From NCBI RefSeq assembly GCF_020991475.1, contig NZ_JAJMPA010000003.1, positions 186,001-250,000 of the forward strand: a DNA stretch of 64,000 nucleotides, given 5' to 3'. This DNA comes from Pedobacter sp. MC2016-14 (lineage in GTDB: Bacteria > Bacteroidota > Bacteroidia > Sphingobacteriales > Sphingobacteriaceae). The notes under the pieces are model-generated. The model was not told the DNA's origin and ran no database searches. It saw only the letters and a program-made list of their open reading frames with translations. The translations under genes and the position numbers were made by a program. Position 1 is the stretch's first letter, and every line of letters starts with the position of its first letter. Positions 44,358 through 52,801 of the stretch are shown piece after piece.

Positions 44358-44963
44358 ATGGAGGCTAAAGCGGCTGTGATCTGGATAATAGAAATTTCTG
44401 CCCAGGAGCGGCGTATGATGGATCTATTGGAGATTCTGGACGAAAATGAACGTGCCCGTGCTTTTAGTTACCGAAGGCCGGAGGACATGCAACGTTTTGT
44501 GCTAGGGCGTGCGATATTGAAGGAGTTATTAGGTAGGGTTTTAAACATGGATGCCGGGAAGGTGGAGATCTGCTATGGCTTAAATGGTAAGCCCGAACTT
44601 AAAACACCCGAAAATATTCATTTTAATGTTTCACATTCGGGCAACCTTGTACTGATTGCATTTTCTGAATGCGAAATCGGTGTAGACGTTGAATGGAGCG
44701 ATGAAGGTTTTGATTTTAAGGATGTATTACCTGACTATTTTTCTAAAGCTGATATAGGTTATATTTTAGAAGAGGACAGTTGTTCTAGATTTTTTGAATG
44801 CTGGACAAAAAAGGAAGCTTTGGCTAAAGCCAGTGGCCTGGGGATCGGTCAGGACAACTTTAAGACAGGTACGCCTGAGCTGCCCATAAAAAGCATGAAG
44901 CTTAACGATGCATATTGGCTAAGTGTTGCAGGCACAAACAATATTACATTGTATCATTATTGA
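44358..44963 (+). CDS. Sfp-type 4'-phosphopantetheinyl transferase
   Basis: 201 residues. Family motifs: LGRAILKELLGRVL, GLNGKPEL, IHFNVSHSGN, the metal-binding IGVDVEW, and FFECWTKKEALAKASGLGI. It transfers phosphopantetheine from CoA to carrier-protein serines; the obvious client is the carrier domain of the NRPS-like enzyme whose gene ends 6 bp upstream. Co-localisation with a single client suggests a dedicated activator. Confidence 0.92.
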   Translation: MEAKAAVIWIIEISAQERRMMDLLEILDENERARAFSYRRPEDMQRFVLGRAILKELLGRVLNMDAGKVEICYGLNGKPELKTPENIHFNVSHSGNLVLIAFSECEIGVDVEWSDEGFDFKDVLPDYFSKADIGYILEEDSCSRFFECWTKKEALAKASGLGIGQDNFKTGTPELPIKSMKLNDAYWLSVAGTNNITLYHY

Positions 44964-45009
44964 GGACATACAAGAATAGTATCTTTGCTTACTGACTCAT
45001 TTAATTTTT

Positions 45010-46245
45010 ATGGAGATGTTAAAGAAAGTATTCTTGTTTGTTGCGTTGTTAATAAATGGTTATAGTTTGTTTGCTCAATTGCCTTTACAGGCTGGAAACT
45101 GGCGGGCTATATTATGGAGAACGGATGGCAACCAGATAGTTTTTAATCTGGAAGTTGCGCAACAAAAAGGCAAAATGGTTTTTTACGTTATCAATGGACA
45201 GGAGCGTTTATTGGTCAATGACATCAGCACGGTAAGAGATTCTGTTCATATTGATATGCCTGTTTTTGAATCTTCGTTTAAAGTTAAGCTGATAGGTAAG
45301 GATAGCCTCAACGGATTTTGGACAAAGAGAGGTGCATTGAAAAATACGGTAATGCCTTTTACCGCCTCTGCGAAACAAAAGTATAGGTTTGAATCTCTAA
45401 ATGGAGATGCTAAGGCAAATGTAGCCGGAAAATGGCAAATCAGTTTCCTGACTGCAAATGGGCCTGAGCCTGCAATTGGAAATTTTGTGCAAAAGGGGAA
45501 TGCGGTTACCGGTTCTATATTAACTCCTTTTGGTGATTATCGTTTTCTAGCTGGTACGATAGGTGGCGATTTGATGCAGCTCTCTACCTTTGATGGTAAT
45601 CATGCCATGCTTTTTACAGCAAAAGTTGCTGGGGATTCAATTGTAACGGGTAAAAGTTATAGCAGTGATGCAGCAGCTGGTAACTGGGTTGGAAAGCGGG
45701 ATGAGCAGGTGCAACTGCCTGCTGAAAAGTTAACCAAACTTAAGGATACAAACAACGCCATGTTGGATTTTACTTTTGCAGATTTGGATGGTAAAATGGT
45801 TTCTATAAAAGATGAGCGTTTTAAAAATAAGGTAGTGGTAATTCAGTTGATGGGATCCTGGTGTCCGAATTGTATGGATGAAACAGCTTTTATGACTGAG
45901 TATTACAGTAAAAATAAGCAGCGCGGCATTGAGATGATCGGCTTAGCCTACGAATATACTACGGATCTGGAGCGTTCGAAAGCTAGTCTGCGTAAGCTCC
46001 AGAAAAAATTTAATATCCAATATCCGTTGCTCATTACACCGGTTGCGATTACAGACTCTTTACGTACGCTGAAAACGCTGCCACAGCTTACTGACATTAA
46101 AGTTTTTCCAACTACATTAATATTGGATAAAGAAGGTAAGGTAGTTGAAATTAGTTCCGATTTTTTTGGTCCCGGAACAGGTATATATTTTACCCGGTAT
46201 AAGGAAAAATTTGAAAAGAAAATTAATGCCCTGCTTAAAAAATAA
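45010..46245 (+). CDS. TlpA-like thioredoxin-fold protein
   Basis: 411 residues: signal peptide (VFLFVALLINGYSLFAQ), a beta-rich N-terminal domain of ~230 residues in two similar parts (GNWRAILWRTDGNQIVFNLE and KWQISFLTANGPEPAIGNF), and a C-terminal TlpA/AhpC-TSA domain with VIQLMGSWCPNCMDE (CPNC active site) and KVFPTTLILDKEGKVVEI. A periplasmic thiol oxidoreductase or reductase is likely. It lies 46 bp after the transferase gene and could be in the same transcript, though a link to the NRPS product is not evident. Confidence 0.87.
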   Translation: MEMLKKVFLFVALLINGYSLFAQLPLQAGNWRAILWRTDGNQIVFNLEVAQQKGKMVFYVINGQERLLVNDISTVRDSVHIDMPVFESSFKVKLIGKDSLNGFWTKRGALKNTVMPFTASAKQKYRFESLNGDAKANVAGKWQISFLTANGPEPAIGNFVQKGNAVTGSILTPFGDYRFLAGTIGGDLMQLSTFDGNHAMLFTAKVAGDSIVTGKSYSSDAAAGNWVGKRDEQVQLPAEKLTKLKDTNNAMLDFTFADLDGKMVSIKDERFKNKVVVIQLMGSWCPNCMDETAFMTEYYSKNKQRGIEMIGLAYEYTTDLERSKASLRKLQKKFNIQYPLLITPVAITDSLRTLKTLPQLTDIKVFPTTLILDKEGKVVEISSDFFGPGTGIYFTRYKEKFEKKINALLKK

Positions 46246-46260
46246 AAGCAAGGCCTATGT

Positions 46261-46782
46261 TTAGATATTGATGGATACGATAAAGCTGTTTTCCTTCCGT
46301 TCAGGATCGTACTGATAAGTGAATACATCTGCCGCAAGGGTAATGATGTACAAGCCAAAATGTTCTGGCATATAGTCCAGGCTAAGCTCTTCTTTAAAGG
46401 GATCTAAGAATTGGAATTTATATTTATCCAAAACCTTGATTTGGTGGTTGTTTTGTTCTGAGAAGCTTACTTTTAAAGTTTTATTGACTTCGCGAAAGGG
46501 CAGAGACTCAGTTTTGAGTTCAATGTGCAGTCCTTTATCTACCTTTTGAATGGTGATGCCGGGATGGCTGATGGTCAATTTAATCAGTCCATTATCATCC
46601 GTAGAATGTTTAATGGAATTGGTAATCAGCTCAATAAGAATGAGTTTTATGCGTCTTTCAGTGCCTGGATCTATAGCAATATGATCGGTCAGTTTTGTAA
46701 GGACCATTTTTACATATCCGGAGATCTCATCCGCATGGCTGGGAATTTCGAGTTCTATATGGACAGGAGAAGGTTTTTTCAT
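46261..46782 (-). CDS. RsbW-like ATP-binding anti-sigma/switch kinase
   Basis: 173 residues with a GHKL ATPase fold: KLILIELITNSIKHSTDDNG (N box with Asn), then LDYMPEHFGLYIITLAADVF (G-box region), lacking a phospho-acceptor His domain. This matches RsbW/SpoIIAB-type kinases of partner-switching systems. Its ATG overlaps the stop of the STAS gene by one base (TAATG). In such modules it phosphorylates the STAS protein and otherwise holds a target (sigma factor or enzyme) inactive. Confidence 0.82.
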   Translation of the reverse strand: MKKPSPVHIELEIPSHADEISGYVKMVLTKLTDHIAIDPGTERRIKLILIELITNSIKHSTDDNGLIKLTISHPGITIQKVDKGLHIELKTESLPFREVNKTLKVSFSEQNNHQIKVLDKYKFQFLDPFKEELSLDYMPEHFGLYIITLAADVFTYQYDPERKENSFIVSINI

Positions 46783-47120
46783 TAAAATTCTTCGAGCGCC
46801 AGTTTAACAGTTGGAATGAGTACAAAAATTTTGTCTAGCCTGGTTAATTCAAAAAGGTTGATGATGTCGTAATGCATGTCTGTAAGAAATAACTTGCCGT
46901 TTAAGGGAAGGATTGTTTTTAAGATACCAACCAATGCGCCAAGAAATGAACTGTCCAGGTATTCTACGCCTTCAAATGATATAATGATGTTGACTGATCC
47001 TGCTTTGAGTTCACTGATAACATATTCCTTGAATAATTCTGATTTTGATAAATTGGCTTCTTTTTCATTAATTTTAATTACCAAAACATCACCGATACTT
47101 TCTTTAGTTGTCTTAATCAT
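46782..47120 (-). CDS. STAS-domain anti-sigma factor antagonist
   Basis: 112 residues: an RsbV/SpoIIAA-like STAS domain with VNIIISFEGVEYLDSSFLGALV, the conserved D-S-S-F/x-L-G site whose Ser is phosphorylated by the switch kinase. A C-terminal LDKIFVLIPTVKLALEEF completes the fold. It lies between the phosphatase and kinase genes, overlapping both (8 bp and 1 bp). Dephosphorylated STAS would sequester the kinase. Confidence 0.9.
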   Translation of the reverse strand: MIKTTKESIGDVLVIKINEKEANLSKSELFKEYVISELKAGSVNIIISFEGVEYLDSSFLGALVGILKTILPLNGKLFLTDMHYDIINLFELTRLDKIFVLIPTVKLALEEF

Positions 47121-48246
47121 CTTTTCTAGTTATAATTATAATACTGCAATCGTCTACTTGTGAATTGTGCTTGTTGAATAGGCTGTTGATGATACCATCA
47201 TTAGAGGTTTCATCTTTTTTGAGTTCCTGTAATTTAGATTTGAAAAGTTCCATATCGGATTTCTTTTCGCCATTGATTTCAAAATCAATTATGCCGTCTG
47301 AGATGACAAAAGCCTCGTCTCCCGGCTGCAGGTCAATATTAATTTCATTAAATGTAGTAATTTCTAAAAAACCTAACAAAATGCCGTCTGCCTGATATGA
47401 GCTGATAGTTTGATCTTCCTTATTGTATTTTATCAATGGAAGATCTCCGGCTCCGGCATACTTAATCGTTTTTTCCTCATCATCTATCAGCAAAATGCTA
47501 AGGGTAGAAAAAATATCTGCCAGCAATTCGTCTGCATAGATAACGCGGTTTAATTTGTCCAGAATTACAGAAAGGGAGAAATTATTGTCGAAAACACAAA
47601 TGCGGATGGCAGACCTGATGTAGCTTAAAAAGCTAAAGGAGAAAAACCATGCACCCCATTTTTTACCCATCACATCTCCGAGTACCACAAAAGTGTAACG
47701 ATCGTTGATTTTGATAAAATCTATAAAATCGCCTCCTGGCTGATCCTGATAAGATTGGTTGGAATAACTGATGTTGAAGTTTTTTAACTGCGGTGCAGTT
47801 TTGGGGATATTTCTTAAATTAAGTTTTTCTGCAATCCCTTTTACTTCACTCAAGGACCGCTCATAATGCTCGCGTACCGCAAGCATAAGGTTGTTGATTT
47901 TAGAGAGTATCCGGGCAGGGGGGATGTCTTTGGCCATGTAATCAATAGCCTTTAGATCTAACCCCTGTTGTATAAAGTGTTCATCGTTAACAGACGTTAG
48001 AAATAGAAATGGAACGTTTTTTAGCAGATCATTTTTCAGTAAACGCTTTCTAAATTCAAAACCATTACGATCTGGCATTTCGTAGTCTGATATGATTAAA
48101 TCAGGTATCTCAAAGTTCTTTAAAATATCTTCTGCCTCGTCAACAGATAGTGCTACCCTACAGATATAACCGTTAGTTTGCAGCAGACGTTCATACAACT
48201 TGAGTTGAAATGGATCATCGTCTACCAACAGGACAGTCTTATTCAT
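47113..48246 (-). CDS. Receiver-SpoIIE (PP2C) phosphatase
   Basis: 377 residues. Receiver 1-~120: LLVDDDPFQLKL, phospho-acceptor Asp54 in LIISDYEMPDRNG, and YMAKDI. A short coiled coil then leads to a SpoIIE PP2C domain: QPGGDFIDFIKINDRYTFVV (metal Asp), VLGDVMGKKW, KYAGAGDLPLIKYN, and EAFVISDGIIDF. It would dephosphorylate the STAS partner in response to phosphorylation by a histidine kinase, such as the hybrid kinase at 4892 or one elsewhere. Confidence 0.92.
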   Translation of the reverse strand: MNKTVLLVDDDPFQLKLYERLLQTNGYICRVALSVDEAEDILKNFEIPDLIISDYEMPDRNGFEFRKRLLKNDLLKNVPFLFLTSVNDEHFIQQGLDLKAIDYMAKDIPPARILSKINNLMLAVREHYERSLSEVKGIAEKLNLRNIPKTAPQLKNFNISYSNQSYQDQPGGDFIDFIKINDRYTFVVLGDVMGKKWGAWFFSFSFLSYIRSAIRICVFDNNFSLSVILDKLNRVIYADELLADIFSTLSILLIDDEEKTIKYAGAGDLPLIKYNKEDQTISSYQADGILLGFLEITTFNEINIDLQPGDEAFVISDGIIDFEINGEKKSDMELFKSKLQELKKDETSNDGIINSLFNKHNSQVDDCSIIIITRKDD

Positions 48247-48781
48247 ACGATTTAAATTTGGTTATCGATTTTACAATTATATAAATTCCCAGTGCAATGA
48301 TGATCAAAGAGATCAGGTCCATTAGGGTAACGCCGTCGTCAGGATTGAAATAGAATACGGTAAACATTTCAAAATATGGCGGAGCGGGCATAATGATCAT
48401 TGCGAATCCTAAAGTAACGAATAAAAATCCAATTATTATCTTAATGAACTTTAAAAGACCGTCTTTGAATGAGATTTTACGCGTTTGCCTGGAATCCAGG
48501 TAATTGTTGTTGAGCAGGATTTCCAGTTTGTCCAGTTGCGCTAACTTATCGAGAGCTGATTCTGAAACGGCTTTAATTTCCTCTATGATGACTACCTTGT
48601 TGATTTTTTTATCTATTACGCCATTTATTTTATACTGAAGCTGCTTTACATTTTCGGTGTCCAGTTTACTTTCATCTAAAAGAACCAGAAATTCATCTAG
48701 TTTTTGAATTAATTCTTCATCTTTGTTTGCAAGATCCTTGAATTGCTTTAACTCTTCTGTAGGTTTGGTGTTTCTGGTCAA
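48239..48781 (-). CDS. Membrane protein with long helical N-terminus in the partner-switch operon
   Basis: 180 residues. The first ~100 residues are charged heptad-like helix (LKQFKDLANKDEELIQKLDE, LDKLAQLDKLEILLNNNYLD), then two hydrophobic helices (FIKIIIGFLFVTLGFAMIIM and LISLIIIALGIYIIVKSITK). No recognised family. There is no ATG before about residue 120, so the start is TTG at 48781. Its end overlaps the phosphatase gene by 8 bp. It is the first gene of the module, so it may place or sense for the phosphatase at the membrane; that is inference. Confidence 0.72.
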   Translation of the reverse strand: MTRNTKPTEELKQFKDLANKDEELIQKLDEFLVLLDESKLDTENVKQLQYKINGVIDKKINKVVIIEEIKAVSESALDKLAQLDKLEILLNNNYLDSRQTRKISFKDGLLKFIKIIIGFLFVTLGFAMIIMPAPPYFEMFTVFYFNPDDGVTLMDLISLIIIALGIYIIVKSITKFKSYE

Positions 48782-48825
48782 AATGGCTTATCTTGATGAG
48801 CTATTACTAACGCAAATTAAACAAA

Positions 48826-49740
48826 ATGGATTTAATATCAATCATTACCGTAAATTTTCACCAGGCAGAGGCTACAATTGAGTTGTTAAAATCCATTGAA
48901 CTTTATAGTATTAATGCTCAAATAGAAGTTATTTTGGTGGATAACGGTAGTTTACAACATAATGAATCGCTATATCTTCCGTATAAAAAAGACCTTATAT
49001 ACGTGCAATCTACTGAGAATCTAGGGTTTGCAGGCGGTAATAATTTGGGAATAAGGCACGCTAAAGGCAAGTATTTGTTTTTAGTGAATAATGACACAGA
49101 ATTTACTCCGGGGCTGGTGGATATTCTTGCTCAAACCCTTGATGCGAACCCTAAAATTGGCATTATATCTCCAAAAATTATGTATTATGATGATAAGAAC
49201 ATCATTCAATATGCAGGTTTTACTCCCATGGACTATCTGACATGCAGAAACAGATGTGTAGGTCAGTTTGAAACCGATAATGGTCAGTATGATCATGTGG
49301 TAGCGAAAACTGGTTACATACATGGCGCAGCCATGATGATAAGCAGGGCCGCGCTGGAAAAGGCAGGTGGCATGGCAGAAAATTTCTTTTTATACTATGA
49401 AGAAATGGACTGGTGCGATATGATTAGCAGGGCAGGTTATGAGATCTGGATCAATACAAATGCATTGATTTATCATAAAGAATCGCTATCTGTAGGGAAA
49501 AATAGTCCGTTGAAAGAATTTTTCATGAACAGGAACAGGATTTTATTCATCAGGAGGAATGCCACTAAGGCGCAGCAATTGTTTTTCTGGCTATACTTTC
49601 TGTTTTTTGTAACACCTAGAAATGTTATCAGTTATCTCCTCAAGGGCAATTATAATTTTATCTCCATACTTTTCAGGGCTATTGGCTGGAACCTGAACAA
49701 TTCCATTAACAGTACTAACCTTGGCTATAAATTAAAATAA
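48826..49740 (+). CDS. Family 2 glycosyltransferase (rhamnosyltransferase-like)
   Basis: 304 residues, GT-A fold: ISIITVNFHQAEATIELLKS, VILVDNGSLQ, NLGFAGGNNLGIRHAKGKYL, FLVNNDTEFTPG (DxD-like), GYIHGAAMMISRAALEKAGG, and YYEEMDWCDMISRAGYEIW. The close match to WbbL/RfbF-like transferases points to adding a sugar to an undecaprenyl- or glycan-linked acceptor. It is followed 1 bp later by another family 2 enzyme. Confidence 0.9.
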   Translation: MDLISIITVNFHQAEATIELLKSIELYSINAQIEVILVDNGSLQHNESLYLPYKKDLIYVQSTENLGFAGGNNLGIRHAKGKYLFLVNNDTEFTPGLVDILAQTLDANPKIGIISPKIMYYDDKNIIQYAGFTPMDYLTCRNRCVGQFETDNGQYDHVVAKTGYIHGAAMMISRAALEKAGGMAENFFLYYEEMDWCDMISRAGYEIWINTNALIYHKESLSVGKNSPLKEFFMNRNRILFIRRNATKAQQLFFWLYFLFFVTPRNVISYLLKGNYNFISILFRAIGWNLNNSINSTNLGYKLK

Positions 49741-49741
49741 A

Positions 49742-50908
49742 ATGATCATCACTTTTTGGATTTCGCTGTTTATGGTTTTTTATACATTTTTTGGTTACGG
49801 GATTTTGCTCTACGCGCTGATTAGGATTAAGCGTTTGTTTAGGCCAAAGAAAAGAGCGCTTTATGATTTTAATGAATTGCCTACCTGTACGCTAATTGTA
49901 GCCGCTTACAATGAAGAGGCTTACATTACAGAGAAGATTGAAAATACACTGCTACTGAATTATCCTGCCGGAAAACTGGACATTATTTTTGTAACGGATG
50001 GCTCATCTGACCGTACACCCGAACTTGTGGCTCAACATTCGCAGGTAAAGTTGATGCACTCTCCAGAGCGAAGGGGTAAGATTACAGCCGTACACCGCGC
50101 TATTGAAGAAGTGAAAACCGAAGTAATGGTGTTTACTGATGCCAATACCTTTTTAAATGCTGATGCATTGGTGTTGCTTTGTAAACATTATGCTGATGTT
50201 AAGGTAGGTGCGATAGCCGGAGAAAAACGGGTAATGATTGAAGAAAATGCTGATGCCACAGCGGGAGAAGGCTTTTACTGGAAATACGAATCCAAATTGA
50301 AAGCATGGGATTCTGAATTATATTCTGTAGTAGGGGCTGCAGGGGAGTTGTTTAGCATTAGAAGAGATTTATACGAACCGGTGCCTGCCAACAGTGTGCT
50401 TGATGATTTTATGATTTCTATGCGCATTGCAGAAAAAGGCTATGTGATTGTTTATGAGCCGGAAGCTTATGCAATGGAAACTTCATCAGCTAATATCACG
50501 GAAGAGTTAAAACGTAAAGTTAGGATTGCAGCGGGAGGCATTCAATCTGTGATTTGGTTAAAATCTTTACTTAACCCTTTTAAATTGCCTGTGCTGACTT
50601 TTCAATATGTAAGTCATAGGGTGTTGCGTTGGACGGTAACACCATTTTTGATGATCCTTGCCTTGATTTTAAACGCCATATTGGTAGCGCAGGATGCTCC
50701 TGTATTTTACACTGTATTGCTTTGCGGGCAGGTACTTTTTTACCTTTCGGCATGGTTAGGAAAGGTAATGGAAGATAAAAAGTTAAGGGTAAAACTTCTC
50801 TTTATTCCTTATTATTTTTGCATGATGAACTATGCTATTGTGGCTGGCTTGTTCAGGTACTTTTTTAGTACACAGTCTGTGATGTGGGATAAAGCCAAAA
50901 GGAAATAA
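49742..50908 (+). CDS. Processive-type family 2 glycosyltransferase
   Basis: 388 residues: an N-terminal membrane helix (WISLFMVFYTFFGYGILLYA), a GT-A domain with CTLIVAAYNEEAYITEK, IIFVTDGSSDRTPELV, VMVFTDANTFLNADAL and SIRRDLYEPV, then LDDFMISMRIAEKGYVIVYE and a QxxRW-like RVLRWTVTPFLM, followed by three membrane helices. This is the layout of cellulose/hyaluronan-synthase-like or ExoO/IcaA-type enzymes. Substrate unknown. It forms an operon with the 48826 gene and ends in a hairpin terminator. Confidence 0.9.
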   Translation: MIITFWISLFMVFYTFFGYGILLYALIRIKRLFRPKKRALYDFNELPTCTLIVAAYNEEAYITEKIENTLLLNYPAGKLDIIFVTDGSSDRTPELVAQHSQVKLMHSPERRGKITAVHRAIEEVKTEVMVFTDANTFLNADALVLLCKHYADVKVGAIAGEKRVMIEENADATAGEGFYWKYESKLKAWDSELYSVVGAAGELFSIRRDLYEPVPANSVLDDFMISMRIAEKGYVIVYEPEAYAMETSSANITEELKRKVRIAAGGIQSVIWLKSLLNPFKLPVLTFQYVSHRVLRWTVTPFLMILALILNAILVAQDAPVFYTVLLCGQVLFYLSAWLGKVMEDKKLRVKLLFIPYYFCMMNYAIVAGLFRYFFSTQSVMWDKAKRK

Positions 50909-50910
50909 AA

Positions 50911-50952
50911 AAGCCCTTTTCTTGTTCAGAACAGGGCTTGTCGTTTTTATTA
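50911..50952 (+). terminator. Terminator after the glycosyltransferase operon
   Basis: AAGCCCT (50911-50917) pairs with AGGGCTT (50933-50939), followed by CGTTTTTAT. The preceding A-run also serves the convergent small gene. Confidence 0.7.
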
Positions 50953-51150
50953 TGGTTTTCTTTCCGGAGCCTTTTCCGGTGGGGTAGATACAATTTCACC
51001 CCATTCATTAACGTAGGCCATCATATTTTCCAGATCGCCTCCGGTTGAGTTTTGCGCACGTTCTTGTTTGCGTTGCTCTTTATCTTCTTTTTTCTTCTGC
51101 CTGTTTTTCTCTAATTGCTTTTTCATGAAGGTCGCCTGAGACTTCGCCAT
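50950..51150 (-). CDS. Small basic protein resembling the N-terminal segment of Bacteroidota cold-shock proteins
   Basis: 66 residues: MAKSQATFMKKQLEKNRQKK, more Lys/Glu/Arg-rich helix, then NMMAYVNEWGEIVSTPPEK. The MAKSQxTFxKKxxEKxRxxKK start and MMAYVxExGxIxxTPP end are a common pattern in Bacteroidota, sometimes fused to a CspA domain, which is absent here. Probably RNA-associated. The putative promoter (51313-51320) implies a leader of about 155 nt. Confidence 0.75.
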   Translation of the reverse strand: MAKSQATFMKKQLEKNRQKKKEDKEQRKQERAQNSTGGDLENMMAYVNEWGEIVSTPPEKAPERKP

Positions 51151-51248
51151 ATGTTCAAATATTTAATAAAAAAATAGCTGTTCTCTGGTTTACCTGTTCT
51201 TAAAAAGATATATCCCTGGGCGGCAACGGAAACAGCCGGAAAAAGAAT

Positions 51249-51269
51249 GCCAGTCGAACTGAAAGACTG
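51249..51269 (-). other. Hairpin in the leader of the small basic gene
   Basis: CCAGTC, nine bases, GACTGG. A 6-bp stem within the long putative 5' UTR of the 50950 gene; possibly regulatory, as in cold-shock leaders. Low certainty. Confidence 0.3.
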
Positions 51270-51312
51270 GTTGTAGATAATAGAGAATAACTTGTGATTA
51301 TCCCGTTTCATG

Positions 51313-51320
51313 CAAATGTA
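51313..51320 (-). promoter_or_regulatory. -7 box for the small basic gene
   Basis: TACATTTG on the minus strand fits TAnnTTTG. No clear -33 TTTG at 19-21 bp. Confidence 0.4.
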
Positions 51321-51365
51321 CACAAAATTACCTTAAATACGAAACCGGGGTTTGATTGTTTTCGA

Positions 51366-51373
51366 TACATTTG
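51366..51373 (+). promoter_or_regulatory. -7 box for the PAP2 gene
   Basis: TACATTTG, with the expected transcript start ~10 bp before the ATG at 51390. The -33 element is not at the ideal distance. Confidence 0.4.
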
Positions 51374-51389
51374 TACAAATTGATTTTGT

Positions 51390-51998
51390 ATGATGCTGAT
51401 GAAAAAATGTACGCTGGTTACAGTGATGTGTGCTGCTTTGTTTTATACCTTGCCTTTAAAGGTAAGGGCACAGTCTAAATTACAGGTATTTGACGATCAG
51501 GTACTCATAAATTTGGCCGATGCAAGAACGCCTGATAAAACCAACTTTTGGCTTTTTATCACCAATCATAACAATGCCGTAAACATTGCGGTCCCGGCAG
51601 GACTGTTTGCTGGGGGTGTATTGGGGGGAGATAAAGTTATGCGGCAAAATGCTGGGTATATTGCTACAAGTTCTGCCGTAACGTTTTTGCTCACTACTGC
51701 CATAAAAAAGATTGTACGCAGACCCAGACCATTTAATAACATAAAGATTAATGCCATTTCCAGGCCTTCAAGTTATTCTTTTCCTTCGGGACATACTTCC
51801 TCTGCTTTTACTACGGCCACGGCGCTGTCACAAGCTTATCCTAAATGGTATGTAGTAGTGCCTTCTTATCTTTGGGCGGGTTCAATTGGGTATTCCAGGA
51901 TGTATTTAGGGGTTCATTATCCTACTGATGTTGGCGTAGGTGCCTTGCTTGGCACTGGAACTGCACTTTCTTTGCGGTCTATGAGAGGTAATAATTAA
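51390..51998 (+). CDS. PAP2-family membrane phosphatase
   Basis: 202 residues with a signal peptide (ALFYTLPLKVRAQ) and the three PAP2 motifs: KKIVRRPRPFN (KxxxxxxRP), PSGHTSSAF (PSGH), and SRMYLGVHYPTDVGVGALLG (SRxxxxxHxxxD). Such enzymes remove phosphate from lipid phosphates, for example undecaprenyl pyrophosphate or phosphatidic acid. Its position after the glycosyltransferases fits lipid-carrier recycling, though a small divergent gene lies between. Several ATGs (51390, 51393, 51399) are possible. Confidence 0.9.
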   Translation: MMLMKKCTLVTVMCAALFYTLPLKVRAQSKLQVFDDQVLINLADARTPDKTNFWLFITNHNNAVNIAVPAGLFAGGVLGGDKVMRQNAGYIATSSAVTFLLTTAIKKIVRRPRPFNNIKINAISRPSSYSFPSGHTSSAFTTATALSQAYPKWYVVVPSYLWAGSIGYSRMYLGVHYPTDVGVGALLGTGTALSLRSMRGNN

Positions 51999-51999
51999 G

Positions 52000-52680
52000 T
52001 TATAACCAGCCCATCAATTTCATCATCCTGTTAAATTCATCGTGCAAAGGCGCTTTGAGCTGAACTGGTAATTGCGTTACAGGATGACTGAAACTTAATT
52101 CTGAAGCATGCAACAGCATGGTAGTCATGTCCCACTGTTCCAGGAAAAATTTATTTTGTTTGTTGCAGCCGTGTTTCCGGTCTCCAATAATAGGATAAAA
52201 GATGTGGGCAAAATGTTTCCTCAGCTGGTGCATCCTTCCGGTAGTAGGACTGGCCTCTACCAAAGAATACCTTGATGTTGGATGCTTTCCAAAAGCAACA
52301 TCCAGTTCTGCCCGTTTTAGCGTGATGAATGATGTAAATGCTTCTTGTATGGTGCCATTTTCTTTGGCAAGGGGATAATCGATATCCTGATGGTCCGGGG
52401 CATGCCCCCGTAATATTGCTAGGTATTTTTTGGCTACCAAACCTTCCTGAAATTGCATCTGCATGGCAGTTTCTACATCCTTTTCAAATGCGAATAGCAA
52501 TAATCCACCGGTTTTTCTGTCTAAGCGGTGCACGGGACTAACTTTTCTGCCTATTTGATCCCTAAGCATTTGCAGGGCAAATTCTTTGGCATCGCTGGCA
52601 ATAGAAGAGCGGTGTACCAATAAGCCATGTGGTTTGTTGATGGCAATTAGATGTTCGTCCTGATAAATGATTTCCAGCAT
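52000..52680 (-). CDS. truC: RluA-family pseudouridine synthase, TruC-like
   Basis: 226 residues from ATG 52680 (MLEIIYQDEHLIAINKPHGL), chosen over a 24-codon extension because it matches the TruC N-terminus. Catalytic motif SPVHRLDRKTGGLLLF (Asp), then KKYLAILRGHAP, PTTGRMHQLRKHFAHI, and IIGDRKHGCNKQN. TruC makes pseudouridine 65 in tRNA of E. coli; whether the target is the same here is not shown. It is convergent with the PAP2 gene, one base apart. Confidence 0.88.
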   Translation of the reverse strand: MLEIIYQDEHLIAINKPHGLLVHRSSIASDAKEFALQMLRDQIGRKVSPVHRLDRKTGGLLLFAFEKDVETAMQMQFQEGLVAKKYLAILRGHAPDHQDIDYPLAKENGTIQEAFTSFITLKRAELDVAFGKHPTSRYSLVEASPTTGRMHQLRKHFAHIFYPIIGDRKHGCNKQNKFFLEQWDMTTMLLHASELSFSHPVTQLPVQLKAPLHDEFNRMMKLMGWL

Positions 52681-52801
52681 GTTTTTTTCGCGAAGATAAG
52701 CTTTGCCGCTGCAATGCAAGTTAAACCGTAAAAAAAAATATTTTAAGGGCATGGGATAAATCTGGCCATTAAAACTGTCTTATGGATATACGGCAGTACA
52801 T

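Noticed and set aside
51123..51323. 66-aa frame upstream of the small basic gene
   Set aside because: Overlaps the true start region, has no family features and spans the likely leader and promoter.
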